Shown: one piece after another, positions 36,306-48,857 of the stretch | How positions within the stretch are numbered: position 1 is the stretch's first letter | Layout of the letters: each line of letters starts with the position of its first letter | From: Trichoplax adhaerens | Lineage: Eukaryota; Placozoa; Uniplacotomia; Trichoplacea; Trichoplacidae | Length of the DNA stretch: 64,000 bases | Reading direction: 5' to 3' | Assembly (NCBI RefSeq): GCF_000150275.1 | Contig: NW_002060950.1 | Span: 1,538,106 to 1,602,105, forward strand | The notes under the pieces: model-generated | What the model was told of the DNA's origin: nothing | Databases searched by the model: none | Seen by the model: only the letters and a program-made list of their open reading frames with translations | Program-made: the position numbers and the translations under genes

Positions 36306-38144
36306 ATCCGCCAATTTTATACAAAAATGTAAACTGACCGATATTTCAAACGGACTCCATCAATAAGTTATAGACAAAACCCAAAATTGACTAATATACA
36401 AATGAAACATCGCTTATCCTCATAATGCTCTTATCTAAGTGATTAAGCCCATCGGGTAGAATGGTGAGTTTGCAAACATAAAAGAAAAACAATTTGTCTC
36501 CATCTGTCCAGTGATTGTTAACGCACGGGCTACTAAAGCAAGAATAAAAACACTTTTCTGGTGTACTTTTCCATCCACCGCAACATTGAGATGATTGCAT
36601 ATAATATTTTATAGCGATACAACTATCATATCCAAAAACGACCAAAAATAAGTACTTCTAGTAGTCTAATGGAATATACAGCAAACTAACCCTTAATAAC
36701 CCCATAAACTAGCAGTAGAATAGTTTTAGTAGACCATCCATTTTATTATAAGTGAAAGTATCAAGAAAGCCACACCCAGCACTTGGAATCTCCTCTAGTC
36801 ATGCGCATTACCGCTTCATCGTCTCCATGCCTCCCAACGTAAACACCTTCTCCAAATTCAAATTTCCATACCATAACCACTCTAGTTGCGAAATCATCGT
36901 TAGTGCTTAGAGTAAGAAGCTATAGTTAGGCCGAACGGACAATCGATTTCGGTAGACAGACAAGAGAACTCAAAATCTTTGGACTAATACTTTGTAGTAA
37001 GGGTTAACACCATCGAACATTACTCACACATCACGATCATCGTGGGATCTTTGGATATTCTTCGTGAAATCCTTCATCAATCAAAATAGGTAGAAACACA
37101 TAAAATTGAAATATCGTTCGAATAACTTGAATATTACTACTTGAACCTATCTAGGATCTACAGAAGAGATATTGCTTACAACTATTTTATTCATTTCAAC
37201 AGCCAATAGTTGCTGGAACGCGTTGTAATACCCTTTCTAAAATTATTGGTTGATGTTAATGAACACAAATTCCAGCGTTCATTCACCTTAGACTAGTATT
37301 CCCAGGAAATTATAGGCCATGCTCAAGTGACCATGATAATTATATCGTGTAAACTAGTTCATTGAATACCATCGGTAGTGTAAATATTCCATCATTAACT
37401 TTATCAATGATATAATCAAGTTTTAGCATTTTATACTGAACGGCGAGTACCAGTATACTATCAATAATACATATCTATATGACGATGATCACAGTTGAGT
37501 ATATGAATTTTTTACTGAAAACATGATAAAGTTGCATTAATAACTTCTACATAGCATCAAATGGATAGTTTTATAATTTGCAAATCTAAAATAACATCCG
37601 ATGATATGATCATGACGGTTAATACAGCTGTAAGTAGCAATTGCTTACCGAAATAGTATCAATCGGACGCGTAATTTCATCTTTATGCTTTACAATTTAT
37701 ATTTTTATTGCTTAAACATCGAAAGGAAGAATTTATGATTTGCTATATCATATAAAGCATACTTATAAGATATTTAGTATAGTTGTGCATGCTAGTCACT
37801 AACTGGAAAGACGTTCACTACATCCTCATCCCGATACGCTTAAATTTAATATCACCGGTAATTTAAAAATTAAATGATAAAATCGGAAATTGAATTACTA
37901 TCTAGGATTGAAGTTTTATCAATTCACCATTCCTAGAAGCTACATCAAACCATATCATTTTAATCTAGAGAAATAACAACTAGCCATGAGCAGAACAAAG
38001 TTGACCTTACATGAACTTTAAAATTAGTTTGATTACTGTACTTGAACTGATAACGTGAATTACTAAACATTATAATGGATCTATCTTAACGGTACAATTT
38101 TAAGATCATCTTTAATTTCCTTCTCTTCTTATATTATATCAGCC
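36306..38144. other. Upstream flank of CFAP206, no recognised gene
   Basis: Two minus-strand open stretches stand out. 36391-36645 contains the cysteine-rich run SQCCGGWKSTPEKCFYSC and then SSPCVNNHW, which loosely recalls secreted cysteine-rich modules. About 36766-36925 follows a possible CTATAG acceptor and contains VVMVWKFEFGEGVYVGRHGD before a TGA. Neither could be assigned to a family, and no joining exons were found. Confidence 0.3.
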
Positions 38145-41100
38145 ATGTCTAAAGCACAAGCTGAAAGCGTTATTAAAAATATCATTCGAGAGATTGCTCA
38201 AGAATGTGCAACCCAAGGCCAAGCCGTGTCAGAAACCTTGGTAGCTTTTATCGTAAGTTTTAATCGAAAACCTATCAACCCTGTATCATTTTGTAATTAA
38301 CTTACTTGACTGAAAATATAATTCAACTCTTAAAATTGTCTAAACAAGAAATATAATGTTTAGCCGCTAAATATATATCCTCCTGCAGTGTAAAATAACT
38401 TAAAATAGCATGAAATAGTCGTCACTGATTAGTAAAAATCTAGTTTCTCGTATTCTATGGTAATTTATGACTAAAGCTTACTATTCCACTAATTTCAATG
38501 TCAGTACCTCCTTTTCATTTATTGCTAGAGGTGATAAATGAACAATTATTAATACAATACAGGATCGATGCTCATCAAACATCGCTATATCTAAACAAAC
38601 TAAACAGATGATATTTATTTCGCATCAAAATATACTCATCACGTAGTAGTGAGCATTAATAACACTCAAATATGTAATTCTTCTCCACTCATCGCAGTTT
38701 GTCAAGATCTATACAGAACTAATTTCAAAAGCTAAAAAACACATGTATCACCAACTTCTGATACAATAAAATTAATTAACCTGATATAATTTATTTCTCA
38801 TCCTAACCTACTATTAAGGACTGGCAATTATCTTAACATTCGAGAGCTTTTTTCAAATGTTACGTCTCGATTACGATTGTAGACAGTACGGCAGATTAAC
38901 GCTAAATTTCATCAACATCATTCATGTATGCTTATAAGATCAACCAACTTAATAAAGAACTAAGTATTTTAATTATAATTAGCTAATTTTATTTAGTCTT
39001 TTTATGCAGCAAGGTTTATATAATGTTAAGATGATTTAAAGATACTCAACTCAAGGTTTATCTTGTACTAGGATGTATTACTTATGCATCCATCAACTAA
39101 TTGACAAATACGAAATCTTTTCGCGACATGTGTAATGTTATACCATACAATCGCATCGTTTCGAAATAAATTTCTAAATAAACCTAAATACCCAGCCATC
39201 TCTTGTGAATGAATACCTTTAATATAATAATAATTTAGAAAATAATTTTACTGCACTTGAACCCTACCTCATATCCTAAAGCTAGTATAATCCACCAGAA
39301 GAGAAAACAATGCTAAATTCTAATGTTACAGTAATTCCTAGATTAAACTGAAATAGACTTTGAATGAGCCATAATTTAATATGTATACCGAGCGAATTCA
39401 AGATCATAATTGTGTGCTATCTTTTCACAGACATTTTATTTAATTATCTGATATAAGACTTATGATACAAATATATACTCCTATAAACATTTCTCTGTAT
39501 ATTGATAGAAGATAGTCTTATGAACAACGATTTTGTTATTTGCTTTCAAATGGATATTTCGCAGGTAAAGGCTATTGTTCTCAATCCCGAAAACGATTTT
39601 AATGTTGATCGAGCCTTAACTAGAGATGACGTCGAAAGATTAATTCAGGTTAATTTCAATTAACAAATAATTTTGATCTCGTATATAAATGATGTGAATT
39701 TTCTACTGTCAACTCATTTGATATCGTAATCTTTTATTCAAAATTATAAAATAGAAATGCGTGGAAACTTTATTAGACAATGAATCTCCGTCGTTAGACA
39801 CCATAAAAATGCAGGTTTATTTCGATATGAATTATACAGGCAGAGGTAAATACAATTTGATTTATTGCAGACTTTAGAAAGATGATTTTATTAATGATTA
39901 CATGTTGTAAGGAAGTGATAGTAGTAGCTATTATCTGCTAGAAATCAGCTAATAGGTGTAATATCGTAATTACTGTATAAGGTCATATAGAGTAAAGAAA
40001 TCGTAATTTTGATAGCATTTTCGTTGATTTTCCATCTATATAACTTTAGCGACTACGTTTAGCGGAATGATAGTTTAATGCAATTGACCAAAAACGAAAT
40101 AAATGATTTTGTACATAATGGTAATCTAGGTAAATATCCTTGACTCATCCATCCGGGAGTACATGTATTATAAAACAATTAGTTTAGCAATTCGTAAAAG
40201 TGGGAGCTCTTATACTCGCTAAGATTAATGCTATCCTGCATCTAGTTGCTTATCCCATTCGCCTACGATTTCTATGTAGCCATTATAAAGCATGACTTGA
40301 GGATGGACCCATTATGATTGTTTACTATATTACTATTCTTATTAATCTTATATTTTCGTTTCTCTTGAATCATATTAATAAATACTAACTCAAAGCACAC
40401 ATTCAATAATTCTATTTTTGCCTAATATAATATAGAGGAGTTCTTAACAGAACACAAACGTGTACTGGATAATCGCCTAGATATAGTACTACGAGAAATA
40501 ACTGATAGTCGCGCCAGAACGAAAGAAGAGTTAGAAGGTAACATACTTTTAAAAACAAATATTTTGTTATTACCGATAGTAAGAAAGTTGTTAATAAGGC
40601 TATTAAACGGTCATATCTCAATATGCACAGGCTTAAAAACACCTTTAATGATAAAGTACCTTGTATAAATAGTATTTTATAATAAATTTCAAACTTTATT
40701 TGATGCATTAATTGCGGATATTAGTAATAGAATTACGTAGATAAAAGTAACACATCTTTCAGTTCGCAACTATGTTAGTATTATAGCAATTTTTTTACAT
40801 TATTTAAATCCTTACAGCATTTCCTCATTCAATCATTTATTTCAGCATTATACAGGAAAATGGTGTCTTTCATTATCCTAAAATCAGGCCTTGGTTCTCC
40901 AACGGATATTAATGTTGTTCGTGAAGCAACAGCAGCCTTACAAAGTATTTTTCCACAGACTGAACTCGGCCCATTCTTAGCAATGGTTAAGAAAGATAAA
41001 GAAAGACAATTACAAGAGTTGATATTAATTGTAACCGGTATTCGTTTATTTAACAAAGACTGTGGTAAAGGAGGAGAAGGAATTGACGATTGTAAGTTTC

Positions 41101-44100
41101 CTCTCATTTACACGCTCTAAAGCTATTCGCATTACAGATCACCTATATTCAAAATCGCGATTTTCTATTCACCATCGCAAATTGCTATTTAATATTTAAA
41201 ATATAATTCGCAGCCATGACTTTTTCAAATTTCTATTTCTAACCCGATGGTGTTGCTAAATATTGCTTTTTCTGACTAGTGCCATCACTACTTAGCGAAG
41301 CGATTCCAGAAACCTTAAATAACATTGATCAAAATTTAGGCGCTATACGCCAAATGGCTTATAAATATACTGGTTAGTAGCAATATTAGTTTATAAACAG
41401 AAACGGACTTGAAGTTTACATTAACACATTTTAATCTATCCTAATTTATACTAAATGTCTCATAATTTTATCGCTATATATGTATATAATCATATCAATT
41501 AAACCAGCATGATTTCTATATTCTATCCATTTTGAAATCGATAATAACCAATTATTTTCCTTCTGAATTAATAGCAATACTAAATAAGTATCAAGACCCA
41601 CATAATCGTAACGAGTCCGTACCTAATTTTTCACTAATCAAAGATTCCTTGGTTAATAGTCGTCAGCATGAGGGATTCTTGCAGATATTACTGGTAAGAT
41701 AGAAATAAAAGCATAGGATTTAAGGCAATAGCAACTCCACCAGCGAATAAACACATCATATTCAACCTGATGGACTATAGCACGCAATTTAATCTTTATC
41801 CATGCAATGCGTAACAATTTAGGATGATGCTCATAAATGTAATGATCACAGCAAATCTGTAGAAATTGAACTAAAAGATCGATTAAATGGCTTAAGAACG
41901 ATTGTTCAATCCAAGACTGCAGTACCTACTGCTCAAGTTTATGTAAGTACCATTAACAGAAAACAAGTTATGACGATAATTAATCATTATGAGCTCATTC
42001 CATAAAATTTATACTCATACCCTAATACAGTAATTAAGCACTCGATATTTGACATTTGAAATACACTATTACGTTATAGTATTTCAAAGTTATATATATA
42101 TAAAAATATAGTTGATCATCTACTAAAGAAATGTGGATAATACGCCGTTAATAGTACATGATAATGATATAGAGTCAGTAGTAATCTTTCTGTGATAATT
42201 TTAAGGCTTCTTTGATAAATAGCGATTTTTTTTAGCTACAGTAGCGTTGAATAAATGAAAATTATAGCATGTACCGATATCAAATGATAATGCAGATGCT
42301 CTATTCTATTTCAACAGCCTCAGTTTATTCGAGTAGCCCAACTTTGGAGAGGATTACAAGATGAATTAGTACTCCTCAGTGTGTTGAATAATATCCTCTA
42401 TAGTTTGGAGCCATTTGCCAGGGTAATCTTATTCTGTCATTTCAAAATTGTAAATTACATATTTCATCGGAGTAAATCATTTTTCTTCAATTAATACGAT
42501 TACATACTGCTCCAGCTATTTCAATTTTAGTACATGTTCAATCTAATGTTTTGCAGCTTAAATATTTTACTTTTAAACTGCAGTATACGTAATTTAATAG
42601 CCTAAAATTTAAATAACTGGAACTTTAATTCGTAGCTGTATTGACTTCAATACGCTATTTATTTAAATCCTGCTTAGTAGCACTTCTATCTATTAGCAAT
42701 CGAGAAAATCATGTTTTACACATGACAAATTTTATCAATATCATTTAACCATGTTATATTTAACAAAAACTAGTTGAGAAGGCATAAATCTTAGTATATC
42801 CTTTTTTAACTATTATTTAGCTTCATCAAGAGATATTTACCGACGAAGTATTGGAGCCGTACTTGGAATATGCTAATATTTTATCTGATGAAGAAAGAGT
42901 ACAATATGTTAGTAGAAACAGACATCGACGCATAACTACCATAAAATTTAAGAAATCTTTAATGTCTTTAATAAATTGAATGAAGAATTAATATCTTAAT
43001 ATACAACGCTAGAATACCGATCCAAAAAACCGTTTCAGTACCCTGTTATTTCCGAAAACAGATGTCCTCTTTCCTGAAACGACTAAAAATTTCGACAGCC
43101 TACCAATCCAATATAAGGCAAGAAATGCTTAAGTATCCTTATGAATGATCAGCACAATAATGAAATACTAGCATAGGAGTATAATTTCAATTCAATCTCA
43201 ATATATAGGGTTTTTGCGCTTATACTTGCGCTATTGAAGATCGATTTCTCTTGCCTGGAGATCCAAATATTGGTATTATTCGCTATAAAGGTCACAATTT
43301 TGCATTTTCATCACAAGAAGCCGCACATGAATTCGCTTCCGATCCTGATAAGTATGTTACTGAAAGCATCCTTCTCACTCATTTCCTATATGTAATTTAG
43401 CCTAGATCTGTTTACTGTTATTGTATTGAAGCCTTACAAAGCATGTTTATTGAATGCAACTTATTTCATGTTTAACTTAATTACTGGTGTCCGGTAATAT
43501 AAACAGGCATCTTGAATATACTATGAAACAGTACTTAAAGATAGTAATGTTATTGTACGAAATATACCTGTTATCGAGTAATATAAATGGCATCTTAAAT
43601 ATACTATGAAACAGTACTTAAAGATAGTAATGTTATTGTACGAAATGTACCTGTTATCGATTAATATTGCAGTACTTACTTTTTATTGAATTCCAAAACC
43701 GCTAGTTATATTAACATGGCAACTGAAAATGCAAAATTTCATCCTGAATTAATACAACTACTGGAGCTTCATAAACAATTTGCGACCATTAGCCCATATG
43801 GCAGAGTATGCAATAAACGCTTTAGTACTTCGTATCTATTCCTATCTATGATTAAATCGAGAGTATTTTATAACCGTATGTATATCATAAAAATTAAAAC
43901 TGCTTATTGAAATTTGTAAATAGGCTGCCGATTCAGGTAAAATGGTAGAAGCTCCTGTTACTAAAGCAGATATGGGAACACAAACTGATACGCATATATT
44001 AGAAAGCAATATCGTCAAATCTTACGAATGGAATGAGTGGGAACTCCGACGAAAAGCTTTAAAATTGGTCAGTATTTTTCGATATTTTAGTAATAGCTAA

Positions 44101-44527
44101 ATACAACTTCATTTTTACTCATATCGTTATTCCTCCGTTAATCAAGCGAATTCTCGGGTAATTATATGGCAAAATATTAAAAATATATTACAATAATTTC
44201 TTACAACTAAGGCTAATTTAAGAACTAAAGTAACCCATTCGGCACAAACTAATCTCAGCCACTTCCGGCGTGATAACATATCACAAGTTTATCTGCCAAA
44301 GTAAGTCTTGAAACGATTTCCTGATTACAACTTTTAACTAAACTAACTTGAAATCATTCCTTTATATCTATACTTATAACAGAGAAAACAAAACGCAAAC
44401 GAAAAAAGATTCCTATAGCAAGGTTCCTAAGCCATCACGCTATATTTCTGGCTTACGAGGCTGTTCATCAGAAGATACAGTCATGCAAACAGTCGATTTG
44501 ACTGTAACTGTTGAAGAAGATTTGTAA
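38145..44527 (+). CDS. CFAP206: CFAP206, cilia- and flagella-associated radial spoke/axoneme protein
   Basis: CFAP206 is an axonemal protein needed to anchor radial spoke RS2 and the front dynein c in motile cilia. Exons joined in phase: 38145-38252, 39565-39648, 39755-39845, 40436-40537, 40846-41091, 41280-41372, 41575-41693, 41822-41942, 42320-42422, about 42821-42927, about 43012-43117, 43209-43351, 43706-43805, 43923-44067, about 44211-44300 and 44383-44527. The start MSKAQAESVIKNIIREIAQE and the blocks DTIKMQVYFDMNYTGR, IVTGIRLFNKDCGKGGEGID, NPD-equivalent GFCAYTCAIEDRFLLPGDP, IQLLELHKQF and SYEWNEWELRRKA are all characteristic of the family. The first intron is long (1.3 kb). The intron at 43118-43208 has a GC donor. 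Stop TAA at 44525-44527, AATAAA at 44642-44647. Confidence 0.96.
43495..43662. repeat. 84-bp tandem duplication in a CFAP206 intron
   Basis: Two nearly identical 84-base copies start at 43495 and 43579, sharing CATCTT(G/A)AATATACTATG, AACAGTACTTAAAGATAGTA and ATGTTATTGTACGAAAT. Only a handful of differences separate them, so the duplication is recent compared with the other repeats here. It lies wholly inside the intron before the exon at 43706. Confidence 0.93.
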
Positions 44528-47271
44528 TAACTGTAAAATTATAGATTATAGATAGTAATTTCGTAGACGTATCAAGGTAATTTAAAATTATAATGATAAG
44601 TATAGCAATAACGGATTCAAATCAGTCAAGTATCATTGTAAAATAAATTTCTATGCTAATAGCAATCCATTCCTCTAAGTTCAATATCTATGTTATGTCT
44701 ATATAGTTAAAAGTATTACAATGACAACAATCATATCGGATTCAAAATAGTAAAATCATAGACATAAAATATGCGAAATTGCTACCTATTTTGCAAAGTA
44801 AATCGGTAATCAATGATGACATTTTTATCATATCCTTTCGCACGTAACTGTATTCCATCGATTATCAATAATGACTTATTTAAACAATTTATGAAGTCAT
44901 AAATATTGCAGAGTCAATATTCGCTATCAAGCCCTTTTAAGACTCATAGCATAGATAATGGAGTAGTTTCATTACTCTATTTTGACTGAAATGATGACAA
45001 TATTAATCTTCATACTGTTGAATCTAGACTCTACATGTCATGGTAACAAATCTTAATTAAGAAATATATGAAATCGTTTGTTATTTTTTTTGTATAGCTA
45101 CCGAATCAAAATTTTCTACCCTTTTATAAGTAATTGTGCTAACCACTTCATTAAATTGTACTGCAATATTGGAAAATTTTTATTAACGTAAATTATTATC
45201 ATTAGAGCAGTGTAAAGACTGTATTATAAAATATCATTTATTATGTGCAATAAGCTTATTAAATAAAAACGCGATATTGGACTCTACCGATGACTATTTT
45301 ATCTTTTCCAATAAGCAAATTATCCTGTTCTTGATTGTAGTGAACCGTTAGACTAGATAACTGCTATGTATTTGTAGGATATTAAGGTACTTTCTAGCAG
45401 AAGAATGAACTCCATGTTAGCGTCAATTATTCATCAAGTCATTTCATTCATTTTATCGGTTAAATTGCCAACAAATTTTGATACCAATATTCATCTATGA
45501 TACTGTATATTTTCTACATTCTTCTTCTGTAATGAAGAGCATACCACTAAAATATAGTATATTTCAGCTATCTTACAGTATAATAAAATTCTAGAGTCAA
45601 TCTAACATTCAAATACCGTCAAAACTACAAAAGTAATTCGTGATCAAGATCTTTGCCTAAAATATAACTATTTTTACTCAGTTATTCCTTATCTAGTGTC
45701 TACCTATCTCGATCTAGAATGAACAGCTTAGAATAGCTCTATAGCAGACTTTCCTTCTTCAATATTGTCACAGCTACATCTTCACTATGTTAAATTTAAT
45801 GCATCTGAAGGTATAAATCAACCTTAACTGTATACATGTACTGTAAGTGTGACGGTATCGAATTTAGCACTTCTAAAGGCATTGCTCAATCGGGAATGTG
45901 CCGTACAAATTACTCTCGCATATTCCAGAATAACACCAATGCTGGAGATAGATTAGGTCAAGAATAGAATAGAATTAAATTGAAACAGCTGTTATAATAA
46001 CTGTTCAAATTAGATTGTTATCAGAAAGAATTTCAGGTACAATGACTACCTGAAGAATTCATCAGATCTGAAAAAAATTTATCTGCTTGAACTACTTGAT
46101 AAATTCTGGTTAGTTTTATCTCCTAGGATTACTATAAGCCTACATTTAACTTGAATTAAGCTAAAAGAAGATTCTGCACTTTAACGGTTTGCATATAATG
46201 GATAACCAGGAAACTGTTTGAGCCAGCAATTACAAAATTACCTGAAATTAATCACATTTTAAGGTCTTTGAATATCTTTATTCTTCTTCGAGCCTAATAG
46301 TAATTATTTAGCGTACTATCAATTCCCGAAATACTTCAATCTAAAAGTGCAAAATTTATTATAGCTACAATACGATAAGTCGACCTAACAAATCGATTTA
46401 GTCTACACTTACAGTAATAAATAACAGCATTTTCAGCAAATATGTATATATATTGCTTTGTCGTGATATTACTTCGTCGAGAAGTTAAATTTCATTAAAT
46501 CTAGATTTATCTTCGCAACAGTGATGAAAATACTCACTCTAATTAAAAACTAGCTTTGATAACCTTAGTATTTATGATTTCTTTAATTAGTGATGCTATA
46601 CTCTAGCATTGCATTTAGTTGTGAACTTTGTTAATAAGAATAGCCTAATCATATCTAAATATGAATAGTATTACTTCTTAACACTTTTTTAACCAGCATT
46701 GAATATACGATATTGCAATTACAGATAATTCTACCTTAAGATAATCAGTAAAAAAAACTATGAAATAACTTTTCAATCTTGGTGACTTAAACTAATAGTC
46801 AATAGCATAAATCTAAATTATTTAAACGTGATTCGATAATTTCAATATTTGTAGGTAGCCTATTATATCTATCTATTCTACAAATTATGCCTGAACAAGG
46901 AGAGTATCACGGAGGACGTTCATCTTGAAATTATGAATGTATAAATCAATTATTTTCTTTGATCTAATGATGGATGTGAATTAAATCTCGAAGATTTTTA
47001 TAACATTAACTAGATTAGCCAGCTTTTAAGTTATGTTAACTATACTATAACTCCAATTCCATCAAATAAATCAAAAATATTATAAGCAGCATCCATAGAC
47101 GAGAATTAAAAGAATTTTAGCGTGTTAATAAAACAGATATCTTATCTTATAAAGTACTAATTTGCTTAACTAAGAATTATTTAAAGATATTTTAAGCTAA
47201 ACTAAGATTGATTTTAACAGTCATAAAATTAGTAAGCAAACATATCTAAAAGTAGCCCAGCAGCATAGAAC
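44528..47271. other. Convergent intergenic region CFAP206/prominin
   Basis: About 2.7 kb of AT-rich sequence between the 3' ends of CFAP206 (+) and the prominin (-). Apart from the CFAP206 polyadenylation signal, no coding exon, RNA gene or repeat was identified. Confidence 0.5.
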
Positions 47272-48857
47272 TTAGATATGCATTTGTGATGGCGCTTGCT
47301 GCATAACCTGAGCCGGCTGAGATGGAGCTTGTTGCTGCATAACTTGAACTGGTTGAGGAGTAGCATGTTGGCGCAAAACTTGCACTGGTTGAGGTGTGGT
47401 TTGCTGTTGCATAATTCGAACTGGTTGAGGTCTGGTTTGCTGTTGCATAATTCGAACCGGTTGAGGTGTTGTCTGCTGTCTTGGTTGCATAACTTGAGTT
47501 ACTGGTGATAGCATCTGAGCGGGATTGCTACCTGTTGTAGCAATATATTGCGATTGCTGAGCGGGAATAACACCTTCTTGAACAGCTTGCTGTGGAGAAG
47601 CAATAACGGTTCTAACGGGTTGGCCTTGAGGATAGCGATTAAATTGTGCTGGAGAATTGCGTTGAACCTGTTGCATAATACGTGGTTGAGCCTGAGCTGA
47701 TGGATTAATCGGCCTTGTAACTACCGAATAGGTTGGAGGAGGGTGCTGTTGAGCAGTTGATTGCTGATAGACTGGCGTTCCGATTGGAGTTACAGGCATT
47801 TGACGGACAGGGCGTATAGCTGGTGAACTACCAGTTCTAACAGGTTGGACTATACGTCTTGGTGGTGAAGATGTTGCTACAACAGATTGCTGTTGGCTCT
47901 GATTTTGTTGGACAATCGGTGATGGACGCATCGTTATCGTCGATGGATGTGGATTTTGAGGTTGGATATAACGTATACTTGATTGTCGAACCGGTTTATG
48001 CGGAACTGATGGTGGAACATATTCAATGATCTGATGATGATCAGCATAGTCTTCAGACTCATGATTGACTTCTTTTGGAACTACTGCAACTGGTTTTGGA
48101 AGATCATCATGCTTCGATCTGAGTCTTTCATCAGGAGCTTCAACATCCACTACATTGGATGGTGTCGGTAATCCTACTGTTAATACATAACGATAAAAAG
48201 GATAAGGATATAGTCTTAGTCTCAATTACTAGAAATCAGCTAATAAGCATCGAATCAATCTCTTGAATAGAAATATAATGCAACACTATGATAATCCTAA
48301 ACACACCTTTATTCAATTTCCTAGGTGATATTTGATCCGGAGCAGTCTGAGGTCTAGAATCATCAGCTACAACCGCTGCACCTGCTACCACAGCGCTATC
48401 ATCAGCTGCCTGAAGCAGACTGGAACTTGACTTTTTTTTCTTATTTCGTCTTTTCCTTTTCTTCTTCGATACCGATTTCGAAGCCACATCGCTATCAACA
48501 GTCTTAGTGACATCATTGCTTTGTTTAGCAGTTACATTCTCTTCAATTTTGTTTTCTTCAAACTTAACTTTCTTTTCTACATCTTCAACATCATCCTTTT
48601 CGTCTTCATCTGCCAACTCTAATTTACTTTTAACAACACCAACTTGAGTATGATTGGAATCTTCATGTTCCTGCTTCAACTCGATTTCTTTAGGTTGATC
48701 ATGATATTCAGCAGCCCCTTCAACTGTTACAACTTCAGTTGCAACTTCTAACGCTTTGGGCTCTTCAACATCATTCTTGGCTTCTTCAGCTTTCGATTTT
48801 ACCTTATTTAATTCGACAAATTCAGCTTGATTATCTTTTTCTGGAGGTGCATTATTC
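47272..48857 (-). other. Lysine-rich and Q/P-rich tail region of the prominin gene
   Basis: Two large exons make up most of the tail. The first (48307-48857) is acidic and lysine-rich and contains the strongly basic KKKRKRRNKKKKSSSS, which resembles a nuclear-localisation or phosphoinositide-binding cluster. The second (47272-48176, 301 residues) is rich in Q, P, V and T and ends in about five copies of a 12-residue unit of the type TTPQPVRIMQQQ (about 47281-47490). The phase matches at the joins GC/GAAAAAA, CA/TTTAATT, CCT/GAATAA and AAAG/TAGGA link it to TM5. An independent gene with its own start cannot be excluded. Confidence 0.7.

Noticed and set aside
40829-41107. Minus-strand 92-codon frame
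   Set aside because: Antisense of the CFAP206 exon 40846-41091, which matches the family closely.
47296-47508. Plus-strand frame with leucine/tryptophan-rich repeats
   Set aside because: It is the antisense shadow of the Q/P-rich repeats in the prominin tail.
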